From: JAWUWD01 sp034112085
GTDB taxonomy: Bacteria > Bacteroidota > Bacteroidia > Cytophagales > Cyclobacteriaceae
Reading direction: 5' to 3'
DNA length: 54,223 nucleotides
Assembly (NCBI GenBank): GCA_034112085.1
Contig: JAWUWD010000152.1
Coordinates: forward strand, 1-54,223
Below, piece after piece: positions 1-8,945 of the stretch (within the stretch, counting starts at the first letter, position 1; each line of letters starts with the position of its first letter). The position numbers and the translations under genes were made by a program. The notes beneath the pieces were generated by a model. The model did no database searches, was not told where the DNA came from, and saw only the letters and a list, made by a program, of their open reading frames with translations.

Positions 1-631
1 CCCCATGAGCACACATATTCCTAACAAGTATAGTTGTTTCAATTAAGTTCTTGAACTTATTATTATTCAACACCCCAAATGCTTTTGATATTCTTGTTTT
101 TATTTCTTCCTCCTTTATGTGTGTGTATATATTGTAAATAGTACCAAATGTAAAAAACTCTAATGTCTTCCATGCAGGAGCATGTTTGTCATTAATATTT
201 TTGGAATGATGAGACTTAATAGTCTTATTCTTACGGATAAATTTATCGTTGTAAAAATCATCTAGTCTATCGGTGAATTCTGTTGAAATAATAGAAGAAT
301 CCGCAAACCAAGTAGGGGATTTCTTGTTTGCATTTGAAACATAATATACGAGTTTGGTTCTGAAATTTATCTCTATACGATTTATGTATTTTGAAAGAAT
401 GTTCCTTAAATCTACGTCAAGGTAGTATAGTCTAATTACATCAGAAAATTTTGTGCCTTCGCCAAAATTATGATCATCATCTATCTCGAAAGGATTCCAA
501 TAAAAGCCCAAACGATAGTACCCAATATCTAATAGAAATTCTTTGATTTTAGATTCCTCATAATCCAAAATCATTCCTCTATCCTTTAAATTCTGAATTT
601 GAGTTATTGTATTTGTTGCTGTTTTACCCAT
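1..631 (-). CDS. Abi_2 family (AbiD/AbiF-like) HEPN protein, 3' end cut by window edge
   Basis: Reading the minus strand from an ATG at 631-629 gives an open frame of 210 codons that leaves the window without a stop, so the C-terminus is missing. Two features identify the Abi_2 (Abi-like) family: an N-terminal GYYRLGFYW motif at residues 37-45, and a WKTLEFFTFGTIYNIY segment in the middle. The visible end holds RNMCAHG, with R204 and H209 forming the R-x4-H motif of HEPN ribonucleases. Members of this family are known from abortive-infection phage defence, where they probably cleave RNA; that role is inferred here. The gene is about 80 bp downstream of the XRE regulator gene on the same strand, so the two may be co-transcribed. 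It lies inside the integrative element that ends at tRNA-fMet. Confidence 0.85.
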   Translation of the reverse strand, partial: MGKTATNTITQIQNLKDRGMILDYEESKIKEFLLDIGYYRLGFYWNPFEIDDDHNFGEGTKFSDVIRLYYLDVDLRNILSKYINRIEINFRTKLVYYVSNANKKSPTWFADSSIISTEFTDRLDDFYNDKFIRKNKTIKSHHSKNINDKHAPAWKTLEFFTFGTIYNIYTHIKEEEIKTRISKAFGVLNNNKFKNLIETTILVRNMCAHG

Positions 632-711
632 TTATAGATATTAGTGACATTTTAAAATTAATGTAAGTCTACCAAATAATACTCTTTGATATAATTAATA
701 AGAATCATTAT

Positions 712-1065
712 CTACTCTAATAATTTTGATTCAAGTCCATCCACTCTTTTTTCCAATTCTAATATTTTCAACACATATGGAGTAATCCTAGATTCCACAA
801 TCTTTTCTATTCTTATTCTATCAGTCTCTTTTTCACTTGAAATCGACTCTTTTTTTGATTGCTTCAAAAAATAATCTAGTTCAACTTTGAAAAATCTTGC
901 TAAATCAATTGCAGTATCTAATGAAAAACCAATTCCATGTTCAAATTTAGAAATAGCCTGCTTACTTAAGTCAATACCATCAGCAACTTGCTGTTGAGTC
1001 AAACCTCTATCTCTTCTTAGCTGATATATAGCCAGACCTCTCTGTTCATCAATTTTCCTGTCCAT
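712..1065 (-). CDS. XRE-family helix-turn-helix transcriptional regulator
   Basis: This 117-residue protein has an N-terminal HTH_3 domain at about residues 12-65. The recognition region reads LTQQQVADGIDLSKQAISKF, followed by the usual LARFFKVELDYFL tail. Residues 75-117 are charged and probably form a short coiled coil for dimerisation. It is the likely regulator of the mobile element: it lies between the Abi_2 gene and the divergent small ORF and recombinase. Its upstream region contains repeated TATGTTAGACT-type sites, one pair 21 bp apart, which fits autoregulation. Family membership is clear from the sequence; the targets are inferred. Confidence 0.9.
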   Translation of the reverse strand: MDRKIDEQRGLAIYQLRRDRGLTQQQVADGIDLSKQAISKFEHGIGFSLDTAIDLARFFKVELDYFLKQSKKESISSEKETDRIRIEKIVESRITPYVLKILELEKRVDGLESKLLE

Positions 1066-1088
1066 AATTTCGAAATACTTGACATTGT

Positions 1089-1128
1089 AGTCTAACTATG
1101 TTAGATTTGTTATACAATATGTTAGACT
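1089..1128. promoter_or_regulatory. Operator-like repeats between XRE gene and its promoter
   Basis: A perfect inverted repeat, TCTAACTATGTTAGA, lies at 1091-1105. A second TATGTTAGA copy lies at 1118-1126, exactly 21 bp (two helical turns) from the copy at 1097-1105. An inverted 11-base copy, AGTCTAACATA, occurs at 1197-1207 and is the perfect reverse complement of 1118-1128. These sites flank the predicted minus-strand promoter, so they are likely operators for the neighbouring XRE protein (inference). Confidence 0.6.
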
Positions 1129-1140
1129 CTTATTTAACTA

Positions 1141-1171
1141 CAAAAATAAGCACATAGCATCATTATATCAA
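1141..1171 (-). promoter_or_regulatory. Predicted promoter of the XRE gene
   Basis: On the minus strand a TTG at 1171-1169 is followed after 20 bases by TATTTTTG at 1148-1141. This fits the Bacteroidota sigma-A pattern (TTG, about 19 bases, TAnnTTTG). The operator-like repeats at 1089-1128 would lie in the transcribed leader, and the copy at 1197-1207 lies just upstream of the promoter. Confidence 0.5.
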
Positions 1172-1196
1172 CTTAATGTTGAAAACAATAATACTT

Positions 1197-1207
1197 AGTC
1201 TAACATA
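1197..1207 (+). promoter_or_regulatory. Third operator-like copy (AGTCTAACATA)
   Basis: This 11-base site is the perfect reverse complement of the copy at 1118-1128. It lies only nine bases upstream of the small ORF start at 1217, where bound regulator could block expression of the small ORF and recombinase (inference). Confidence 0.5.
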
Positions 1208-1216
1208 GATTGACAA

Positions 1217-1318
1217 ATGAATGATAAAAGTGAAAATGCATTATCAAAGGAAGAGGCAGACTTCCTGAAAATTTACTGCCAAATATTGATGGATTTATAT
1301 TCCGTCACCAATAAATAA
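1217..1318 (+). CDS. Small ORF, 33 residues, upstream of the recombinase
   Basis: An ATG at 1217 opens a 33-codon frame ending in TAA at 1316-1318. It starts MNDKSENALSKEEADFLKIY and then reads a hydrophobic helix-like CQILMDLYSVTNK. I do not recognise the family. Three things suggest it is real: the operator-like site lies just before its start, it is only 25 bp upstream of the recombinase and on the same strand, and its amphipathic composition is protein-like. It could be a small cofactor or antirepressor of the element, or a leader peptide. Its size leaves chance occurrence possible. Confidence 0.5.
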   Translation: MNDKSENALSKEEADFLKIYCQILMDLYSVTNK

Positions 1319-1343
1319 TTACAAGAATTTAAATTAAAAAAAG

Positions 1344-2962
<1,619 letters not shown>

Positions 2963-3115
2963 ATATATTTTTAAATATTTTACTAAAGTTCAACCTTAGC
3001 AAAATTTAATATTATCAATGTTTTTGGTATGGCTTCGAAGTACATTAATCATCTTTCTGACTAGGCATCTCCAAAACGGATTACAAAAGTAGGTGGCTAA
3101 TCAATAAAAAACAAG

Positions 3116-3123
3116 TAGCTTTG
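3116..3123 (+). promoter_or_regulatory. -7-like element upstream of era
   Basis: TAGCTTTG matches the Bacteroidota TAnnTTTG box and lies 13 bases before the era start at 3137. No good TTG is present 19 bases upstream, so support is partial. Confidence 0.3.
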
Positions 3124-3136
3124 TAAAATAATTTTT

Positions 3137-4027
3137 ATGTCCATGGAAAACATTTCTCACAAGGCTGGATTCGTCAGCATCATAGGTAAGCCTAACGTTG
3201 GTAAATCAACGTTAATGAACCAAATGGTAGGAGAAAAACTATCTATCATTACTTCGAAGGCACAGACTACCCGTCATCGTATAATGGGTATAATTAATGG
3301 TGAAGACTTTCAGATTGTCTATTCTGATACTCCTGGGATATTAAAACCTGAGTATGAATTACATCAGTCTATGATGAAATTTGTCAACTCCTCTATAGAT
3401 GATGCAGACGCAGTACTTCTCGTGGCTGATCTCTACGAGAAAATAGATGATGAACTTCTGCACAAACTGAAGAAGGTTGAGGTTCCTGTTATTCTCATTA
3501 TCAATAAGTCTGATTTAGCCAAAGGCACACAGCTTGAGGACAAAATCACCTACTTGAAAGAGAATGTGAAGTATGATGACGTCATCGTCATTTCAGCACT
3601 CAAGGGTGAGAATATTGACAAAGTATTTGAATGTATTATAAGTAAACTCCCAGTACATCCACCGTTTTTCCCAAAAGATCAACTTACCGATAAGCCTGAG
3701 AGATTCTTTGCAGCAGAAATAATTCGTGAAAAAATATTCATGAACTATAAAAAAGAAGTGCCCTACAGTTGTGAAGTTGTAGTATCAGAATTCTTGGAAG
3801 AAGAAGATATCATACGCATCAGAGGCGAAATATATGTTGAGCGTAAAAGCCAACGCGGCATCTTAATTGGAAACAAAGGGTCTGCTCTAAAAAAGGTTGG
3901 CACAGAAGCTCGTTTAGACATGGAAGAATTCTTCGGGAAAAAGGTGTTTCTCGCAACTCATGTAAAAGTAGAGCCTGACTGGAGAAGAAAAGATAAGAAA
4001 CTGAAGGGATTCGGATATAGTAATTAG
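3137..4027 (+). CDS. era: GTPase Era
   Basis: Era binds the 3' end of 16S rRNA and helps mature the 30S ribosomal subunit. The 296-residue protein shows the G1 motif GKPNVGKST at 17-25, the TTRH switch region, G3 DTPG at 64-67 and G4 NKSD at 123-126. It ends with a C-terminal KH domain containing ILIGNKGSALKKVGTEAR. The length is normal for the family. A second ATG at 3143 is an alternative start only two codons in. It is followed 64 bp later by der on the same strand, another ribosome-assembly GTPase, and the two are probably co-transcribed. Confidence 0.97.
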   Translation: MSMENISHKAGFVSIIGKPNVGKSTLMNQMVGEKLSIITSKAQTTRHRIMGIINGEDFQIVYSDTPGILKPEYELHQSMMKFVNSSIDDADAVLLVADLYEKIDDELLHKLKKVEVPVILIINKSDLAKGTQLEDKITYLKENVKYDDVIVISALKGENIDKVFECIISKLPVHPPFFPKDQLTDKPERFFAAEIIREKIFMNYKKEVPYSCEVVVSEFLEEEDIIRIRGEIYVERKSQRGILIGNKGSALKKVGTEARLDMEEFFGKKVFLATHVKVEPDWRRKDKKLKGFGYSN

Positions 4028-4091
4028 TAAATAAGAAAACATTGAGAATGTGATAATATCTAAATTATCATAGAGCATAAGCAAATAAGAA

Positions 4092-5399
4092 ATGGCAAAT
4101 ATAGTAGCAATCGTAGGACGTCCCAATGTAGGGAAATCGACATTTTTCAACAGACTAGTAGAGAAACGTCAGGCTATCATGGACGATGAAAGTGGTGTGA
4201 CCCGTGACCGTCACTACGGATATGGCGAATGGAATGGCAAACACTTCACCGTGATCGATACTGGTGGTTATGTCACCGGTTCAGACGACAAGTTCGAAGG
4301 AGCGATCAGAAAGCAAGTAGAAATCGCATTAGAAGAAGCAAGTGTCATTATTTTCATGGTCGATTGTTTTGATGGAATGACTGGTCTGGATAAAGACTTT
4401 GCTAAAATAGTCCGTACCACTAAAACGCCCGTTTATATCGCTGCCAATAAAGCTGACAATACCGAGCGAGCGTTTATGATTGGGGAATTCTATTCACTTG
4501 GATTAGGTGAAGTATTCGCCATCTCGTCTGCTAACGGATCCGGGACTGGTGAAATACTGGATGAAGTAGTGAAACATTTCCCAGATGAAGGCGAAGAAAA
4601 TCCAAACGAAGGAATCCCAAGAATAGCGATTCTTGGAAGACCGAATGTTGGAAAATCTTCTTTCATTAATGTTCTACTGGGTCAAGAGCGTAGTATAGTA
4701 TTGGATGAGGCTGGTACTACCAGAGACTCTATCAACACACACTACCGCATGTATGAGAAAGATTTCATCCTGACCGACACTGCTGGTATTAGAAAAAAAC
4801 CTAAAGTAACTGAGGATATTGAGTTTTACTCTGTCATGCGTGCCATACAGGCACTTCAAGACTCTGATGTCTGTATCATTATTATAGATGCTGAAAGAGG
4901 AGTGGAATCACAAGATCTTAATATCATTTCTTTGGCAATCAAATACAATAAAGGCGTAATGATCATGGTCAATAAATGGGATCTGATCGAAAAAGATCAT
5001 AAATCGCATGAGGCTTACAAGAAGACAATACTTGAGAAATTAGCTCCTAATGATTTCATTCCTATTGTATTTTCATCGGTATTGAAGAAACAAAGAATTT
5101 TTCAGACGGTAGAAAAGGCCGTGGAAGTTTATAATAACAGAAACATTAAAATAGCAACTTCAAAAATAAATGATGCAATGCTTCCGGAAATTGAAAGATA
5201 TCCGCCACCAGCTTTGAAGGGAAAGTATATCAAAATCAAGTATATCACTCAGCTACCGACCCGAACACCTTCATTTGCGTATTTCTGTAACCTACCGCAA
5301 TACATCAAAGCACCCTACCAAAGATACTTGGAGAACAAAATGCGAAGTCATTTTCATTTAGAAGGTGTTCCGATCAAAGTGTTTTTTAGGAAGAAATAG
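4092..5399 (+). CDS. der: Ribosome biogenesis GTPase Der (EngA)
   Basis: Der is a double GTPase needed for assembly of the 50S ribosomal subunit. The 435-residue protein carries two complete G domains. The first has GRPNVGKST at 9-17, DTGG near 56 and NKAD near 119. The second has GRPNVGKSS at 182-190, a DTAG motif and NKWD. A C-terminal KH-like domain ends in a basic FFRKK tail. Length and order match the family. It lies directly downstream of era on the same strand. Confidence 0.97.
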   Translation: MANIVAIVGRPNVGKSTFFNRLVEKRQAIMDDESGVTRDRHYGYGEWNGKHFTVIDTGGYVTGSDDKFEGAIRKQVEIALEEASVIIFMVDCFDGMTGLDKDFAKIVRTTKTPVYIAANKADNTERAFMIGEFYSLGLGEVFAISSANGSGTGEILDEVVKHFPDEGEENPNEGIPRIAILGRPNVGKSSFINVLLGQERSIVLDEAGTTRDSINTHYRMYEKDFILTDTAGIRKKPKVTEDIEFYSVMRAIQALQDSDVCIIIIDAERGVESQDLNIISLAIKYNKGVMIMVNKWDLIEKDHKSHEAYKKTILEKLAPNDFIPIVFSSVLKKQRIFQTVEKAVEVYNNRNIKIATSKINDAMLPEIERYPPPALKGKYIKIKYITQLPTRTPSFAYFCNLPQYIKAPYQRYLENKMRSHFHLEGVPIKVFFRKK

Positions 5400-5400
5400 T

Positions 5401-5430
5401 TTTATTAACTCCATTAGTTGGATATATTTG
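5401..5430 (+). promoter_or_regulatory. Predicted promoter of the acidic lipoprotein gene
   Basis: TATATTTG at 5423-5430 matches the TAnnTTTG box perfectly. TTT stands at 5401-5403, 19 bases upstream, where TTG is expected. The expected start of transcription lies about 20 bases before the ATG at 5456. Confidence 0.45.
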
Positions 5431-5455
5431 CGGATAACCTAAACCTAAACTTATT

Positions 5456-5686
5456 ATGAAAAAATTATTGACATTAACACTTGCTATGGTATTTGCATTT
5501 GCACTAACATCTTGTGGTGGTGGTGAATCTACAGAAAGTACTGAAGAAGCAACAACTGAAGAAGTAGAAGCAACTGAAGAAGTAGAAGTAGAAGAAGTAA
5601 TGGAAGCTGCTGAAGAAATGGAAGCTGATTCTACTGTAGTAGAAGCTGCTGAAGAGGAAGAAGTAATTGAAGAAGAAGCTAACTAA
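5456..5686 (+). CDS. Small, extremely acidic lipoprotein
   Basis: The 76-residue protein has a short signal peptide ending in a lipobox, LTSC, with the modified cysteine at residue 20. The mature part is almost entirely Glu, Ala, Thr, Val and Ser in degenerate EEA/EEV repeats. It has no aromatic residue and is probably disordered. I recognise no functional domain; small Glu-rich lipoproteins of this type are seen in Bacteroidota. It has its own promoter and is followed by a strong terminator, so it is a single-gene transcript and may be abundant. The purine-rich GAA-repeat DNA could produce expansion and contraction. Confidence 0.85.
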   Translation: MKKLLTLTLAMVFAFALTSCGGGESTESTEEATTEEVEATEEVEVEEVMEAAEEMEADSTVVEAAEEEEVIEEEAN

Positions 5687-5705
5687 TTCAATTCTATACT
5701 AAGAA

Positions 5706-5733
5706 AAAAAAGAGCTCTTTTGAGCTCTTTTTT
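5706..5733 (+). terminator. Rho-independent terminator after the acidic lipoprotein
   Basis: A 12-bp perfect stem, AAAAAAGAGCTC (5706-5717) with its complement (5722-5733), surrounds a TTTT loop and runs into a T stretch. It ends only about 10 bases before the next start codon at 5745. Confidence 0.85.
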
Positions 5734-5744
5734 TATGTGAAAAA

Positions 5745-6350
5745 ATGGAACAACTCCTTACGCAACATATCCCCAGAGAGGCAATAAGCTACTGCCTTGG
5801 CCTATGGAGAACAAATCCATTCACTTTCAAAACGACCTCAAATAGAAGTACTAAGTTGGGTGACTATCGGTATTTCCCTATAGAAAAGTCTCACACGATC
5901 ACCGTCAATAACGACCTGAATCAATACAGCTTTCTGATTACATATATTCATGAAGTTGCTCATCGGGTGACTTTCGAAAAGTATGGCAGAAAAGTGAAGC
6001 CTCATGGTCTAGAGTGGAAACTGACATTCAAAGAGATCATGCTACCGATACTCAATTCTGCTGTATTCCCAGAAGATGTAATTAAACCACTAGCAGCTTA
6101 TCTGAAAAATCCTGCGGCAACAACACACGCGAACATTCCACTTTTACAAGCACTTAGAAGATATAATAGCATTTCAGACGTTGAGATCAACACCTTATCA
6201 GAATTGAGTATTGGGGAGCAATTTTCATTCAAAAAGCGAACTTTTGAAAAATTACAAACCAAGCGTACCAGAGTCGTGTGCCGAGATTTGATTTCAAATC
6301 GAAATTATCTAATTAGTGGAATAGCCGAAGTCAATAAATTAGACAGATAA
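5745..6350 (+). CDS. SprT-like zinc metalloprotease domain protein
   Basis: The 201-residue protein contains the zinc-metalloprotease motif HEVAH (H69, E70, H73) with a third likely ligand H87 in KPHGLEW. This is the pattern of SprT/SPRTN-like proteases. Eukaryotic relatives cut DNA-protein crosslinks; the bacterial role is poorly known, so the substrate here is unknown. The C-terminal half has no clear zinc ribbon. No signal peptide is visible, so it is cytoplasmic. The gene starts just after the terminator hairpin and its 3' end overlaps the convergent minus-strand gene by 12 bases. Confidence 0.85.
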   Translation: MEQLLTQHIPREAISYCLGLWRTNPFTFKTTSNRSTKLGDYRYFPIEKSHTITVNNDLNQYSFLITYIHEVAHRVTFEKYGRKVKPHGLEWKLTFKEIMLPILNSAVFPEDVIKPLAAYLKNPAATTHANIPLLQALRRYNSISDVEINTLSELSIGEQFSFKKRTFEKLQTKRTRVVCRDLISNRNYLISGIAEVNKLDR

Positions 6351-6908
6351 CCTTCTCTGAATCTGCTGAGAAACCAAATGATAGCAGTGCTGTGGAGTAA
6401 GCGTTCTCCATTTATCAATTTGTAATGTACCTCCCATATTGACATAATTATCGATATTGAAATTCTGCATTTCGTCTATCACATGATCATGAAATGAGAC
6501 AGCAGCTATCCAACCATCTTCAACATCATCAAACCATTCCTCATAATAGCTGTCATCAGACCCATGGTAGTTGAGAACATTCTCTCCTATCAATATATAT
6601 TGACTGATGCCCAACGGTGATAAATGATCAATGATATTCCGTTTCAAATGCATTACATCATTATTGATTGCGTCATTCCATTCTCCAATGAATTCTATAA
6701 TAACATAACCTTCATCGTAATCAGCATAGAGCAATTTCATAAAGAGAGTTTCTGATCCCATATAGTCCCATGCCGGGTCGATGTAGTAACCGTATATATT
6801 CTCAGAATAAACATCATAGTTATATTCTTTCCCATGGAATGGTGAACTTTCATCTTTGGCTGGGTCATACATAGACAACCAGCGATAATATGGCTCAATC
6901 TCGTGCAT
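6339..6908 (-). CDS. Conserved-looking hypothetical protein, 189 aa
   Basis: I do not recognise this family. The protein is soluble and acidic, rich in Tyr, Trp and Asp (for example YYRWLSMYDP and WFDDVEDGW), without a signal peptide or membrane segment. The start overlaps the end of murQ by 14 bases on the same strand, so it is probably translated from the same message as the b5-like/kinase/murQ operon. Whether it takes part in amino-sugar recycling is unknown. The 3' end overlaps the convergent SprT-like gene. Confidence 0.75.
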   Translation of the reverse strand: MHEIEPYYRWLSMYDPAKDESSPFHGKEYNYDVYSENIYGYYIDPAWDYMGSETLFMKLLYADYDEGYVIIEFIGEWNDAINNDVMHLKRNIIDHLSPLGISQYILIGENVLNYHGSDDSYYEEWFDDVEDGWIAAVSFHDHVIDEMQNFNIDNYVNMGGTLQIDKWRTLTPQHCYHLVSQQIQRRLSV

Positions 6909-7710
6909 TGTTGCGGATATGATCTATAACTTTCCTTACTGAGCCATGTTTGTTCAAAAGCTCTTCAGCCTCCTCACGTAAAATAGATAATTCTTCCATC
7001 AACATTTTCACCCCGCGATCTACCAGCTTATGATTAGTCAGCTGCATATCTACCATCTTATTACCCTTTACTCTCCCGAGTTGTATCATCACTGCAGTTG
7101 ATATCATATTGAGAACTAGCTTTTGCGCAGTCCCTGCTTTCATTCGTGTACTTCCAGTCACAAACTCTGGTCCTACGACTACTTCTACAGGGAAAGTTAC
7201 TGTCTTGGCGAGTTCACTATCACGATTACACGTGATGCAACCTGTGATCAGGCCAGTTTCTTTTGCTTTTTTGACACCTCCGATGACATAAGGTGTACTA
7301 CCTGACGCGGCAATCCCAATAATCACATCCTTATGATTGATCTGATGTTCTTGCAAGTCTATCCAAGCTTGATCTGGATCATCTTCTGCAAACTCTACTG
7401 CTTTCCGTATGGCGATATCTCCTCCCGCTATCAATCCAATAACAACACCATGAGCCATACCAAATGTTGGGGGAATTTCAGAAGCATCAACAACACCTAA
7501 TCTCCCACTGGTTCCTGCTCCTATATAGAATAATCTTCCGCCTTTCTTCAGCTGTTTGACAACCTCAGGAACGATAGCTTCAATTTGCGGCATCGCTCTA
7601 GAGACTGCTTTTGCAACCGTATTATCTTCTTTATTTATATTGATTAAGAGTTCCGAAACAGACATTTTCTCCAAATGATCGAATTTCGATGATGACTCAG
7701 TAGTACTCAT
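6895..7710 (-). CDS. murQ: N-acetylmuramic acid 6-phosphate etherase MurQ
   Basis: MurQ splits MurNAc-6-phosphate into GlcNAc-6-phosphate and lactate during cell-wall recycling. The SIS-domain signature FYIGAGTSGRLGVVDASE is present, with the family motifs PPTFG, GIAASGSTPYV and GSTRMKAGTAQK. I chose the ATG at 7710-7708 (MSTTESSSKFDHLEK), one base after the upstream kinase stop. A longer frame reaches 7761, but its extra 17 codons lie inside the kinase gene and do not look like MurQ. The gene is the third of a tight operon with a b5-like protein and a BadF-type kinase, and a hypothetical gene follows. Confidence 0.95.
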   Translation of the reverse strand: MSTTESSSKFDHLEKMSVSELLININKEDNTVAKAVSRAMPQIEAIVPEVVKQLKKGGRLFYIGAGTSGRLGVVDASEIPPTFGMAHGVVIGLIAGGDIAIRKAVEFAEDDPDQAWIDLQEHQINHKDVIIGIAASGSTPYVIGGVKKAKETGLITGCITCNRDSELAKTVTFPVEVVVGPEFVTGSTRMKAGTAQKLVLNMISTAVMIQLGRVKGNKMVDMQLTNHKLVDRGVKMLMEELSILREEAEELLNKHGSVRKVIDHIRNNARD

Positions 7711-7711
7711 A

Positions 7712-8551
7712 TTATGATTGTTTTTGATGATACAATGTAAGCCCAGCAATAGGGCTTTCAATGATATTTCTCACTGAAACACCTTTATCGTTAGCCACTT
7801 GACGCAGAATATCGCTATAATAAAATGCTACTGATCCCGTAAAGTGGACTTGGTGATTACCGTAGTCTTTATATTTCAGGATATTTCTGTCAAAGAATTC
7901 TTCGAATGAGGTATACACCAACTTATACAAATAAGGTTGCTTTATGTTTTGAAAGATGAACTTTGAAAAACTTGCCAAATACTTACTGGCTCCTTCTTGT
8001 AAATAAATACTATCAAGAACGTTTTCTTTAGTCAGTCCGAATCTCTTATCGATGAGTTGTTCGATTTTTTCAGGCATATTCCTGCGTAAATAATCTGACA
8101 ATAGCCGTTTACCTAGATATGCCCCACTTCCCTCGTCTCCCATTATATAACCAAGTGCAGGGATATTATCCAAGATACTTTCACCATCATATAAACAACT
8201 ATTCGCGCCAGTACCTAAGATGCATGCTATTCCACTCTCTTCTCCACACAATGAATGTGCTGCCGCCATTAAATCATGATTAACGATGATCTTGGACTTA
8301 GGAAACACTTGAGAAATGGCATTTTTGACTTTCTCTTTATTTTGCTCAGAAGAACATCCCGCTCCATAAAAATAAATCTCCTCAACTTCAGAATTGATCT
8401 GAGAGACTATTGACTCTACTTCTAATGAAATAGTGGGTTCATCATGATAATATGGATTGATCCCTCCACATATCGCTTGTGATATTTTTCCTTCAGAGTC
8501 AATTACTCGCCAGTCTGTCTTGGTTGTTCCACTATCTGCTATTAGTATCAT
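7712..8551 (-). CDS. BadF/BadG-type ATPase, putative GlcNAc/MurNAc kinase
   Basis: The 279-residue protein has the ASKHA sugar-kinase fold. The phosphate-1 motif is MILIADSGTTKTDWR at the N-terminus, the phosphate-2 region is CILGTGANSCL, and GYIMGDEGSGAYLG follows. These match the BadF/BadG/BcrA/BcrD family, which includes N-acetylglucosamine kinases and MurK. Placement directly upstream of murQ suggests it makes the MurNAc-6-phosphate that MurQ uses, or phosphorylates GlcNAc; this substrate assignment is inference. It overlaps the b5-like gene by four bases and ends one base before murQ. Confidence 0.85.
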   Translation of the reverse strand: MILIADSGTTKTDWRVIDSEGKISQAICGGINPYYHDEPTISLEVESIVSQINSEVEEIYFYGAGCSSEQNKEKVKNAISQVFPKSKIIVNHDLMAAAHSLCGEESGIACILGTGANSCLYDGESILDNIPALGYIMGDEGSGAYLGKRLLSDYLRRNMPEKIEQLIDKRFGLTKENVLDSIYLQEGASKYLASFSKFIFQNIKQPYLYKLVYTSFEEFFDRNILKYKDYGNHQVHFTGSVAFYYSDILRQVANDKGVSVRNIIESPIAGLTLYHQKQS

Positions 8552-8805
8552 AATTTCACTTTACCAACTATTTGAAATTTATCAAAAACATTCACCGTGT
8601 GAGGAGCATCTTTCAATTCATCAGTAAGATCTTGTCCTGCCCAATGTTCATAATGCTTCCCATTTCGCCAAAGTTTTGATTTGCTAACATCGTATATTAT
8701 CCCTTTGTATGCGCACCATATTTCTGGCTTATCTTGCCCATTCCTCAGTGCCAGCTGTGACCTTGTATAAGAAGGTAAATCATCATCAATCATATTGTCA
8801 TTCAT
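8548..8805 (-). CDS. Cytochrome b5-like heme/steroid-binding domain protein
   Basis: The 85-residue protein is a single b5-like domain: a YTRSQLALRNG opening, WCAYKGIIYDVS, then a WRNGKHYEHWAGQDLT segment and DAPH. The histidines in GKH and APH stand where the two heme ligands are expected, but the classical HPGG motif is absent. This is the soluble bacterial b5-like subgroup. No signal peptide is visible. An alternative start at Met5 (8793) would leave a more usual leader. It is the first gene of the kinase/murQ operon and overlaps the kinase start by four bases; its link to sugar recycling is unclear. Confidence 0.8.
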   Translation of the reverse strand: MNDNMIDDDLPSYTRSQLALRNGQDKPEIWCAYKGIIYDVSKSKLWRNGKHYEHWAGQDLTDELKDAPHTVNVFDKFQIVGKVKL

Positions 8806-8813
8806 TCTTCAAG

Positions 8814-8821
8814 CAAATATA
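8814..8821 (-). promoter_or_regulatory. -7-like element of the b5-like/kinase/murQ operon
   Basis: TATATTTG on the minus strand matches TAnnTTTG and ends nine bases before the annotated ATG at 8805. A TTG lies 22 bases upstream, which is a loose spacing. The short leader favours the second ATG at 8793 as the real start. Confidence 0.35.
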
Positions 8822-8945
8822 TATTTTAGAAACTATAAGTAGACAAAATGGTTGCATTTACACGTTATAAAAAGAATAATACACGCTATAAATCTCTATA
8901 AATCAATGAGTTTAATTTGAGTTACTTTAACTTTTAATTTAATTT

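Noticed and set aside
7711..7761. Longer murQ start at 7761
   Set aside because: The 17 extra codons lie inside the kinase gene and do not resemble MurQ; the ATG at 7710 is adjacent to the kinase stop.
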